Assembly: GCF_016786355.1 (NCBI RefSeq)
Contig: NZ_JADWYX010000036.1
Coordinates: forward strand, 23,022-87,021
DNA: 64,000 nucleotides
Reading direction: 5' to 3'
Origin: Frankia sp. AgB1.9
GTDB taxonomy: Bacteria > Actinomycetota > Actinomycetes > Frankiales > Frankiaceae
Within the stretch, counting starts at the first letter, position 1. Every line of letters begins with the position of its first letter. The position numbers and the translations under genes were made by a program. Shown here in pieces: positions 1-7,051 of this stretch. The notes under the pieces were generated by a model that ran no database searches, was not told the origin of the DNA, and worked only from the letters and a program-made list of their open reading frames with translations.

Positions 1-723
1 CGCGTACGCGCCGGGCTGGTGGAGAGCGACGAAGGGCTGGCGGATGTCGTCGTCGGGGAAGTCGAGGCCGGCGGCGAGCCGTGCCGTGTCGGCCGCGATG
101 TCCCGGGCCCGTTCGAGCTCGCCGGTGAGGCGGCGCAGCTCCATCCGGTCCGGTGCGCGGTACCAGCCGCCGACACGGGCGTTGACGGGATGGATCGGGC
201 GACCGCCCACCACGGACATCAGCGTGTTGCCAGCCTTCTTGACGGCGAGCCCGCGGCGGACGAGCTCCGGGCAGGACCGTGCGAGGTCGACGCCGCTGTC
301 CTGGCCGTAGAAGTCGGGCAGGTGCAGCAGGAAGACATGCAGGGCGTGGCTTTCCAACCACTCGCCGCAGTAGACGAGCCTTCGCAGGTCGGCGGCGGGG
401 CCGGTGACGTCGATGCCGCAGATCGCCTCGATGGCGGCGAGGGCGCTCATCTGGTAGGCGACCGGGCAGATGCCGCAGATGCGAGCGGTAATGTCGGGCG
501 GTTCGGTGTAGGCCCGTCCGCGCAGCAGCGCTTCGAAGAACCGTGGTGGCTCGAAGATCGCCAGCTGGGCGTCGGTGACCTTGCCGTCGCGGATTCGTAC
601 GATCAGGCGTCCCTCGCCCTCGACCCGGGTCAGCGGCGGCGGAGTGAGGGTCCTCGTCTGCGACTTCGGCCCGGCTTCCGGTGTCGCTGAGTCGAGGGAC
701 CTGGTCGGTTCAGTCCGGTGCAT
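1..723 (-). CDS. hydA: [NiFe]-hydrogenase large (alpha) subunit, group 3b type, 3' end outside window
   Basis: This subunit carries the Ni-Fe centre that oxidises or produces H2 in the cytoplasm. The window edge cuts it: 241 codons are visible of a protein usually 420-450 residues long, so the C-terminal DPCxxC ligands and the maturation cleavage site are not seen. The N-terminal ligand motif is present as [11 protein letters not shown], with Cys83 and Cys86 as predicted Ni/Fe ligands. I chose the ATG at 723 because AGAGGG lies about ten bases upstream and it overlaps the end of hydD by 14 bases, which suggests translational coupling. The frame is open from 723 to base 1. The hydrogenase family is certain from the motif. 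The 3b (NADP-linked, sulfhydrogenase-like) subgroup is inferred from the neighbouring hydG and hydB. Confidence 0.95.
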   Translation of the reverse strand, partial: MHRTEPTRSLDSATPEAGPKSQTRTLTPPPLTRVEGEGRLIVRIRDGKVTDAQLAIFEPPRFFEALLRGRAYTEPPDITARICGICPVAYQMSALAAIEAICGIDVTGPAADLRRLVYCGEWLESHALHVFLLHLPDFYGQDSGVDLARSCPELVRRGLAVKKAGNTLMSVVGGRPIHPVNARVGGWYRAPDRMELRRLTGELERARDIAADTARLAAGLDFPDDDIRQPFVALHQPGAYA

Positions 724-1600
724 CGCCGTCGGCCCTCTGGTCAGCCGCGCCCGTGGCCGGGCGGTCGCGTTCCTGCTGGCTGTGCCTGTTCGGGTCGGCC
801 GGGCCTACTGGTACATCCCGGAATGCGGGCGCGCCGACGTTGAAGGTCCGCAGCACCCTGGTCACCCCGCCCGCGTCCATGCCGAGCACCCTCAGCTGGT
901 GGATCAGCGCCGCGGTGTTCGGGCTCTCCATCGGGCCGAAGCAGCCGTAACAGCCGCGGTGGAACGCGGGGCAGAGCGCGCCGCAGCCTGCATGGGTGAT
1001 GGGCCCGAGGCAGGGGGTGCCGTGCGCGACCATCACGCAGACCCGTCCGGCGCGCTTGCAGTCCGTGCAGACCGACGAGGAGGAGATCGACGGGCGTCGA
1101 CCGGCGAGGAAGGCGCTGATGACTTCGAGGAGCTGGTGGGGATCGATCGGGCAGCCCTGAAGCTCGAAGTCGACCGGCACGTGCCGCGAGATCGGCGTCG
1201 ACGTCGAGAGGCTGGCGACGTACGCGGGGGTGGCGTACACAGCCGCCAGATAGTCGTCGGCGTCCGCGAGGTTCCGCAGCGCCTGAACCCCGCCGGCGGT
1301 GGCGCACGCGCCGATCGTGACCAGCCGCCGGGACGCGGCGCGGACCTCGCGGATACGCTCGGCGTCCTGCGGCGTGCTGATCGAGCCCTCCACGAGGGAC
1401 AGGTCGTACGGACCGGCGACCACCGCGCTCGACATCTCCCGGAAGGTGGCGACGTCGATCGCGTCGGCCAGGGCGAGCAGCTGGTCCTCGCAGTCGAGCA
1501 GGGTGAGCTGGCAGCCGTCGCAGGAGGCGAACTTCCAGACAGCAAGCCGCGGCCGGGGAGTCGGCGCGACCGGCGACGGGCTCGGGTTGGTCGTGGTCAT
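710..1600 (-). CDS. hydD: [NiFe]-hydrogenase small (delta) subunit
   Basis: Electron-transfer subunit carrying iron-sulfur clusters between the Ni-Fe site and the diaphorase part, 296 residues. The proximal-cluster motif [13 protein letters not shown] is near residue 30, followed by GACATAGG and [11 protein letters not shown] Cys-rich C-terminal half ([29 protein letters not shown]) fits two further [4Fe-4S] clusters. There is no Tat signal peptide, so the enzyme is cytoplasmic, as in group 3. The ATG directly follows the hydG stop codon (TAG ATG, no gap) and its own stop lies inside hydA. The last 30 or so residues are hydrophilic and variable. Mycobacterial homologues are called hyhS. Confidence 0.95.
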   Translation of the reverse strand: MTTTNPSPSPVAPTPRPRLAVWKFASCDGCQLTLLDCEDQLLALADAIDVATFREMSSAVVAGPYDLSLVEGSISTPQDAERIREVRAASRRLVTIGACATAGGVQALRNLADADDYLAAVYATPAYVASLSTSTPISRHVPVDFELQGCPIDPHQLLEVISAFLAGRRPSISSSSVCTDCKRAGRVCVMVAHGTPCLGPITHAGCGALCPAFHRGCYGCFGPMESPNTAALIHQLRVLGMDAGGVTRVLRTFNVGAPAFRDVPVGPADPNRHSQQERDRPATGAADQRADGDAPD

Positions 1601-2521
1601 CTAGAGCTCCCGTACGGCGAGAAGCGGTGCGAGCTGCGCGAAGTCGACGACCGGGCCGTCCTGGCAGAGCATCATCGGACCCAGCTGACAGCGGCCGCAG
1701 TGGCCGATGCCGCAGTGCATGTTCCGTTCCATCGACAGATGGACCTTCGACGGGCTCACGCCAAGGTCGACGACGGCCTGAGCCGTGAGCCGCATCATGA
1801 TCTCTGGCCCACAGGTGAGCACCACCGTGTGCGCCGGGTCGAAACGGACCCTCGGCAGCAGGGCGGTGACGACCCCGACCTCACCGGTCCAGGCCGCGCT
1901 GGCAGCGTCCACGGTGACCAGCACCTGGACGTCGTCACGGTCCCTCCAGGCAAGGAGCTCGTCGCTGTAGAGCAGGTCAGCCGGGGTGCGTCCGCCGACG
2001 AGGAGGGCGATCTCGCCGACCTCACCGCGTCGGCGCAGCAGGTCTTCGACCACGGGGCGCAACGGCGCCAGGCCCAGGCCGCCCGCGACGAGAAGCATGT
2101 CGGCGCCTGCGATCTGGCCTGGGTCCAGTGGCCAGCCCCGGCCGAACGGCCCGCGGACTCCGAGCACGTCGCCGGGCTGGGCGCCGCAGATCGCCTTGGT
2201 CACCGGGCCGACCGCCCGGACGGTGTGGATCAGAGGCCGCTCCTCGGCGGTCGAGTCCGCCCAGGCAGCCAGCGCCGTCGGGGCACCGCCCGGGGTGCAG
2301 CCGCCCGCGAGGGACAGCGGAATCTCACCGACGCCGAACGCGTACACCATCGTGAACTGCCCGGGACGGGCCTCGGGCAGCGGCGCCGAACTCGTGCTGG
2401 GCTGCATCCGCAGCGTCCAGGTGTCATGGGTTTCCTGGTGGCGCTGGCTGACCCGGAACGCACTGGGGGTCATCGCCCCGGCGGCGCACCGCTCAGCTCT
2501 GGTCTGGGTTTCCGTAGACAT
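1601..2521 (-). CDS. hydG: Hydrogenase gamma (diaphorase) subunit, FAD/NAD(P)-binding with 2Fe-2S cluster
   Basis: A ferredoxin-NADP reductase-like subunit that passes electrons between the hydrogenase and NAD(P), 306 residues. The N-terminal FAD barrel contains [19 protein letters not shown] (about residues 52-70). The nucleotide-binding part contains [13 protein letters not shown] and a C-terminal [10 protein letters not shown] 2Fe-2S site of the dihydroorotate dehydrogenase electron-transfer type closes the protein, with Cys270, Cys275, Cys278 and Cys286. The start overlaps the preceding cyclic-nucleotide-binding gene by 29 bases and the stop touches hydD, so the gene sits firmly in the operon. 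Whether NADP or NAD is preferred cannot be read from the sequence. Confidence 0.93.
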   Translation of the reverse strand: MSTETQTRAERCAAGAMTPSAFRVSQRHQETHDTWTLRMQPSTSSAPLPEARPGQFTMVYAFGVGEIPLSLAGGCTPGGAPTALAAWADSTAEERPLIHTVRAVGPVTKAICGAQPGDVLGVRGPFGRGWPLDPGQIAGADMLLVAGGLGLAPLRPVVEDLLRRRGEVGEIALLVGGRTPADLLYSDELLAWRDRDDVQVLVTVDAASAAWTGEVGVVTALLPRVRFDPAHTVVLTCGPEIMMRLTAQAVVDLGVSPSKVHLSMERNMHCGIGHCGRCQLGPMMLCQDGPVVDFAQLAPLLAVREL

Positions 2522-2960
2522 CGAGCAACCTCAGGCGGGTCGCGTGCAGCCGCTCGGCGAGCACCCGCGAGACCTGCAGCAGGACGTCGTAGGCGAACGC
2601 CGGATCGCCCGTGAAAAGGGAACGCAGGCGTGCGCCGTCGACGGCGTGGGCGGTGACGGGCGACAGCGCGTGCGCGTCGAAGACGAACCGGTACGGCGGG
2701 AAGAGCCACGACCAGCCGACCAGCCCGCCGGCGCCGACGGTCTCGATGGGAACCAGGCCACGGCTCGGGACGAACAGTTCGATCGCAACCTTTCCGGCTC
2801 TCAGCACGTAGAAGACGTCGGCTGGATCTCCTTCACGCAGCAATGCGGCACCCGGTCGCAGATCTACCTGTCGAGCATGTTCGGCGAGGAGCGCGAGATG
2901 GTCCTCGGGGATTCTCTGGAAGATTCCCGGTTCCGCGAGCGCGCCAGGGGGCGTGCTCAT
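2493..2960 (-). CDS. Cyclic-nucleotide-binding domain protein inside the hydrogenase operon
   Basis: A 155-residue protein made almost entirely of one CRP-type cyclic-nucleotide-binding barrel: [23 protein letters not shown] at residues 34-56, then a phosphate-cassette-like stretch ([13 protein letters not shown], residues 75-87). There is no helix-turn-helix, so it is not a CRP transcription factor. The phosphate cassette lacks the usual R-[TS]-A triad (GWSWLF in its place), so cNMP binding itself is uncertain. The ATG at 2960 overlaps the hydB stop in an ATGA arrangement, and its end overlaps hydG by 29 bases. Its position between the beta and gamma subunits suggests an accessory or regulatory role tied to the enzyme; this is inference. 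Confidence 0.88.
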   Translation of the reverse strand: MSTPPGALAEPGIFQRIPEDHLALLAEHARQVDLRPGAALLREGDPADVFYVLRAGKVAIELFVPSRGLVPIETVGAGGLVGWSWLFPPYRFVFDAHALSPVTAHAVDGARLRSLFTGDPAFAYDVLLQVSRVLAERLHATRLRLLDVYGNPDQS

Positions 2961-4150
2961 CGGTCCGCCGTCCCGGCGGCACCGCCGGTCGGCTTCGGCG
3001 CGCGGCCGTCGGACGCAGCACCGCTGACGCTGTCCGCGCGTATCGCGGCCAGCTCCTCGGTGACGTCGATGCCGACGGGACACCAGGTGATGCAGCGCCC
3101 GCAGCCGACGCAGCCGGACGTGCCGAACTGGTCGTGCCAGGTTCCGAACTTGTGGGTCAACCACTGCCGGTAGCGCGACCGCCCGGCCGCTCTGACGTCG
3201 CCACCGTGCAGGTGGGAGTGGTCCAGGGAGAAGCACGACTCCCAGGTACGCCAGCGTTCCGCCGTCTCGCCGGTCAGGTCGCTGACGTCCTCGACACTCG
3301 TGCAGAAACAGGTCGGGCAGACCATGGTGCAGTTGCCGCAGGTCAGGCAGCGCTCGGCGACGTCGTCCCAGCGGGGGTGCTCCAGGTTGTCCGCGAGCAG
3401 ATCACGCAGCCCCTCCGCCTCGACTGTCCGCCCCATCCGTTCGCCGGCCGCGCGCACCGCGGCGGCCGCTGCCTCCCGGTCGGTCAGGTCGGCGGTCCGG
3501 CCGGCGAGCTGGTCGAGCACGTCACGGCCCCGGGAGGTACCCGCTTCGACCAGCAGCCGGTGCTCGCCGTCGAGGATCTCGCTGAGTACGAGGTCGTAGC
3601 CGGAGCTGACCGCCGGGCCGGTGCCCATGGACACGCAGAAGCACGTTCCGCCCGGTTCGTGGCAGTTGACCGCGACGATGAACAGGTCCTCGCGCCGCGC
3701 CGCGTAGTCGTCATCTCGGTGGCGACCGTCGGCGAGTATCCGGTCCTGGATGGCGATCGCGTGCAGCTCGCAGGACCGCACGCCCAGCAACGCCATCGGC
3801 CGGTCAGGTGGAAGTTCCTCCCGCACGTCGAAGCCGAGGTCGGGGTCGCGCTGGGCGCGCAGAAGCCGAAGCCGTGGCGGGAGCAGGCACCGCTTCCACG
3901 AATGCGGTCCGACCGCGTAGCCGAACCTCGCCTCGTCGGCCCGGCGTTCCAACCGGTATGCCGCAGCCTCCTGCACGTCGGTCCAGCCGGTCGGCAGCTG
4001 CGTGGCGGCCGTGATCTCGTCGTACACGATCGCGCCGTCGTGAATGGTCGGGCCGATCACCTGGTAGCCGCCGTCCCGGAGCACGTCCACGAGGCGACCT
4101 AGCTCGGCGGGCGCGATCACCGTCTGCGGCGCCTTAGTCTCCACGACCAT
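2957..4150 (-). CDS. hydB: Hydrogenase beta subunit, 4Fe-4S dicluster protein
   Basis: First gene of the hydrogenase operon, 397 residues, homologous to the beta subunit of archaeal sulfhydrogenase (HyhB in mycobacteria). It relays electrons between the small subunit and the flavin subunit. Two ferredoxin-type cluster motifs lie near the C-terminus: [16 protein letters not shown] (residues 268-283) and [14 protein letters not shown] (347-360). Additional cysteines at about 163-172 ([11 protein letters not shown]) fit another cluster site typical of the family. ATG at 4150; the next gene begins in its stop codon. The 113 bases upstream, between it and the end of a universal stress protein gene on the same strand, must hold any operon promoter unless the two are cotranscribed. 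Confidence 0.94.
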   Translation of the reverse strand: MVVETKAPQTVIAPAELGRLVDVLRDGGYQVIGPTIHDGAIVYDEITAATQLPTGWTDVQEAAAYRLERRADEARFGYAVGPHSWKRCLLPPRLRLLRAQRDPDLGFDVREELPPDRPMALLGVRSCELHAIAIQDRILADGRHRDDDYAARREDLFIVAVNCHEPGGTCFCVSMGTGPAVSSGYDLVLSEILDGEHRLLVEAGTSRGRDVLDQLAGRTADLTDREAAAAAVRAAGERMGRTVEAEGLRDLLADNLEHPRWDDVAERCLTCGNCTMVCPTCFCTSVEDVSDLTGETAERWRTWESCFSLDHSHLHGGDVRAAGRSRYRQWLTHKFGTWHDQFGTSGCVGCGRCITWCPVGIDVTEELAAIRADSVSGAASDGRAPKPTGGAAGTADR

Positions 4151-4263
4151 GATCCCTCAAAGTGGTCAGCTGCGAACGTTAAGTGATGTTCGGGGGTGTT
4201 CCCGCCGTCGACCGGCTAACGCCCGGTCCAGCCGTGGTGTTGGGTCCCTATCCTTCGTGCGGG

Positions 4264-5124
4264 TCACCGGACTACGGCGACGGAGCAGGCTGCGTGTAAC
4301 AGGCACTGCGAACTGGTGGAACCGAGCAGCAGCTGAGCGAAGCCCCCGCAGCCCCGGCCGCCTACGACAAGCAGCTGAGCGTGCGCCGCCGCGTTGATGA
4401 GGGAGTGCGCGGGGGTGCCCTCGATCAGACTCGTATCCACCTGGAGGCCCGGACGCCCCGCGAGGCCGGCGCTGACCGACTGCTCCAGAACGGCCCGCGC
4501 GGCCTCCCGCGCTGCCTCGTCGCCACGGCTGATCTGCGCGGCGAGGAACGTTGGAACCGGCTCCCACACATGCGCGACGCGCAACGGAGCCCGCCGTAGC
4601 GCGGCCTCATCGGCGGCCCAGACCAGCGCGTCCACTGAAGCCTGCGAACCGTCCACCCCGACGACAATCGGGGCGTGGCCATCCCCGTGCGGCTCCCCGC
4701 GGACGACGACCACTGGCACGGTCGCGCCGTGCGCGCAGGCGAGGCTCACCGACCCGGTGAGGATGCGATGTGTGCGGCTCGTCCCATGGACGCCAAGGAC
4801 GAGCAAGGCCGCGTCATCGGCCTCCGCCAGCAGCTTCTGCACGGGAGGCCCATAGAGCGTCCGTGGATGAATCCGCGCCGACGGTTCGTCTTTGGTCACG
4901 CGCTCCACGACATCGTTGAGCATCCACTGCGCGGTCCACCGCGGGTGCTCCGGGGATGTTGCCGGCGGCGGATGGGACTGTTCGCAAGGAGGCCCGGCGG
5001 CCGCCCAGACCAGGATCGCCCGGACGCAGGCATCTCGCGGACGGGCCGCGTGCACCGCCCAGCGCAACGCCCGCTCCGCGTCTCGGGAACCATCAATTCC
5101 CACCACGATGTCGGCTTTCGCCAT
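4264..5124 (-). CDS. Universal stress protein, two UspA domains (1 of 6)
   Basis: Cytoplasmic stress protein of 286 residues with tandem UspA domains. Domain 1 starts DIVVGIDGSRDAERALRWAV and ends with the nucleotide-binding loop GVHGTSRTHRILTGS. Domain 2 starts IVVGVDGSQASVDALVWA and ends GGRGCGGFAQLLLGS. Both loops fit the G-2x-G-9x-G(S/T) ATP-binding pattern. The ATG at 5124 has a strong AGGAGG-type ribosome site 6-8 bases upstream; a longer in-frame reading from further upstream lacks one. It lies upstream of and in line with the hydrogenase operon. Mycobacterial paralogues of this form are prominent members of the DosR regulon. Confidence 0.93.
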   Translation of the reverse strand: MAKADIVVGIDGSRDAERALRWAVHAARPRDACVRAILVWAAAGPPCEQSHPPPATSPEHPRWTAQWMLNDVVERVTKDEPSARIHPRTLYGPPVQKLLAEADDAALLVLGVHGTSRTHRILTGSVSLACAHGATVPVVVVRGEPHGDGHAPIVVGVDGSQASVDALVWAADEAALRRAPLRVAHVWEPVPTFLAAQISRGDEAAREAARAVLEQSVSAGLAGRPGLQVDTSLIEGTPAHSLINAAAHAQLLVVGGRGCGGFAQLLLGSTSSQCLLHAACSVAVVR

Positions 5125-5627
5125 GACATTCCTCCTGCCGGTTCGCCCGCCAGAAACCTCCCCGCTGGTACTTCCGACCGCTTTCTGGATGGCTTCCCGC
5201 GATTCGGGCTCGCGGGCGCGTTTACCCGAACGCCCGTCTCGGTCCCGGCCGGGAGACGCGGGCGACCAGGCCGCGATCGTCGAGGCCGACCGCCGGCCCG
5301 TCGCCCCGCAGTAGATTCCCGGCCTCTCGGCGCCCACACCGCCATATCCGATGCGTACCCCAGGCCGTCCGCGGGCGGGCAGCTCCCGTCACGCCAAGCG
5401 GTCTGCGCCGGGCACAGCTACCCTCCGGTCACGTGGCGGCGTCCGATGCAGCGTCCGGCGACCCAGGCGGTATGCCGCCCGACCGACCGCAGGGCACGGG
5501 AAACCGACGGCGTCCGAGCGGTCACCCGGACTGGCCAGGTCGCGGCCTGGCTCGGCGGCGACCCGGGCTGGCAGCCCGGGTGGCACGGCGACGAGTCGCG
5601 GAGCCGTTCCATCCACGACTACGCCGG

Positions 5628-5877
5628 ATGGCCACCGTTGACGAGACGTTCCCCGGACAGTTCGCCGTCCACGTCAAGGGCGCGCCCGAGGCGGTCCTGG
5701 ACCTCGGTACGTCGCTGGCGACGCCAGACGGCGCAACCCGAAAGCTCACCGCCGCCGACCGCGATCAGGTCGCGACCCTGTTGGACGAGTTCGCCCGCGC
5801 CGGCCTGCGAGTGCTCTCGGTCGCAGACCGCAAGCTGCCCGCGCTTCCGGCCACAGGAACACACGGCCCGGCCGACC
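5628..5877 (+). pseudogene. Relic of a cation-transporting P-type ATPase (nucleotide-binding domain piece)
   Basis: About 80 codons match the N-domain of P-type ATPases of the Ca2+/CtpF kind: FAVHVKGAPEAVLDLGTSL contains the KGAPE nucleotide-binding motif. The stretch DRDQVATLLDEFARAGLRVL then matches the segment that normally follows. There is no phosphorylation motif (DKTGT), no membrane segment and no hinge (GDGVND) around it, so only a fragment survives. The 500 bases upstream (5125-5627) show no recognisable gene. It is distinct in sequence from the intact Mg-type ATPase at 38157. CtpF is a member of the mycobacterial DosR regulon, so this is plausibly a decayed island gene. Confidence 0.7.
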
Positions 5878-5980
5878 TGACGCGGCCAGGGCTGGAAACT
5901 GGGGTCCAGTGCCGCGACTGTCAAGGTTCGCGGAATCCGGACCGCTCGTGACCTGCACCGGCGGGCGTCGCAGGACGCTA

Positions 5981-5994
5981 GGTCCCGTGGGACC
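5981..5994. promoter_or_regulatory. Palindrome GGTCCC-GT-GGGACC upstream of a flavin-reductase-like gene
   Basis: A perfect six-base inverted repeat with a two-base spacer, 125 bases before the start at 6119. The arms match the GGGACC half-site of the DosR-like boxes seen elsewhere, but in the opposite arrangement, so it may be an operator for another protein or a divergent pair of half-sites. Confidence 0.4.
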
Positions 5995-6118
5995 AGGACG
6001 TTCGAACCGTGATCTACGCCGTCCGGCGGCGCACAGTCATCCCAGGGGCTGCCCCGCGAATATGCGGCTACGGGGATCGCGAGGGCACAGACTTTGCGAC
6101 GAACGAGAGGTGAGTGCT

Positions 6119-6580
6119 GTGGCCAGTGCGCCGAGTGCCGGCTCAGGCCGTCGGGCCGTCGACCACGCGGGCATGCGTGTCCTGTCTGACGACGAGTGCG
6201 CCACGATGCTGGCCAGCCGACAGGTCGGTCGGCTGGCCTTCGCCGCCGACGGCCAGATAGAAATCTTCCCAGTGGCATTTGTGCTTGACGGCTCGGCCGT
6301 GGTGCTGCGCTCGGGATTTGGCATGAAGCTCCTGGCCGCGCTCGACCGAACCGTGGTCGCGTTCGAGGTGGACCGATTCGAGCCGGCTAGCCGCACAGGC
6401 TGGAGCGTAGTCGTGAAAGGTACCTGCGAGGAGATCGAGGACACGGGCACGCTCGCCCGGCTGGAGACGACCGGATTTGAAAACTGGATCGAGTACCCCC
6501 ATTACTCCTCTACCTACCGTTGGCTGCGGATCCGACCATATTCGGTGACTGGTCGTACTCTGCCGCCGCGAGCCATTTGA
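6119..6580 (+). CDS. Pyridoxamine-5'-phosphate-oxidase-like flavin-binding protein
   Basis: A 153-residue protein of the FMN-binding split-barrel family. Residues 19-45 carry the typical opening LSDDECATMLASRQVGRLAF, followed by a beta strand IEIFPVAFVLDGSAVVLRS and VVAFEVDRF. This family includes F420- or FMN-dependent reductases and several DosR-regulon proteins of mycobacteria; cofactor and substrate cannot be assigned. I chose the GTG at 6119, which follows GAGAGG; an ATG at residue 19 would also give a full domain. It stands alone, with a palindrome upstream and almost 500 bases of non-coding DNA downstream. Confidence 0.82.
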   Translation: MASAPSAGSGRRAVDHAGMRVLSDDECATMLASRQVGRLAFAADGQIEIFPVAFVLDGSAVVLRSGFGMKLLAALDRTVVAFEVDRFEPASRTGWSVVVKGTCEEIEDTGTLARLETTGFENWIEYPHYSSTYRWLRIRPYSVTGRTLPPRAI

Positions 6581-7051
6581 CCGGAGTATTCATAGTCGGC
6601 GCCCCAGACTCGGCCCACCTGGGTCGCCGTAAAGAAACGGCCCTGTTGAGCCGCCCGCAGTGCGTTCCGCCGATGAACAGAACTCCAAATTGCTGCCCTC
6701 GTCCGCCGCCCCCTGGCTCCGTAAAAAATGCCCGTTCGCGCCGCATCGGCAAGCCGACGCATGACCCTCACCGGCGCGAACCGCATCGCGCCATCGACCG
6801 GACCGTCAACCCGTCGGGACGACGGAACGGGCAGCGGGGGCTCGGCGGGCTGGACGTCGGGCAGGTACCTGTCGGAGGTCCCAAAACGGCCGGTCGTCCG
6901 GGCCCTGCCTGCGGGTCACGCCACGCCGGACGCTGGACCTCGCCGGAACGGGTGCCCGCGACACCGTCCAAGGCGCGGCTCGACCCGACGTGGACCTGAT
7001 TGGCCCGCTCGCGCGGTCGTGACGCCGCGGACCACCGAGGGGAGATCCACG
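6581..7051. other. Intergenic stretch without a recognisable gene
   Basis: About 470 bases between the split-barrel gene and the GNAT fusion gene. No open frame here has a protein-like composition. GGTCCC at 6879 followed by an A tract and GGCC resembles one half of the DosR-like box, about 160 bases upstream of the next start. Confidence 0.5.

Noticed and set aside
575..2614. Long + strand open frame over the hydrogenase genes
   Set aside because: It is antisense to three recognisable hydrogenase subunits and its translation is Arg/Gly/Asp-rich without any domain; it reflects the third-position GC bias of the real genes.
4236..4254. Possible DosR-like box TTGGGTCCCTA before the hydrogenase operon
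   Set aside because: Only one half-site (GGGACC on the coding strand) is convincing; the other half does not match, so I do not list it as a feature. A weight-matrix scan could change this.
6878..6892. GGTCCC-AAAA-GGCC before the GNAT fusion gene as a DosR-like box
   Set aside because: Only half of it matches the pattern and it lies 160 bases upstream; mentioned only in the intergenic entry.
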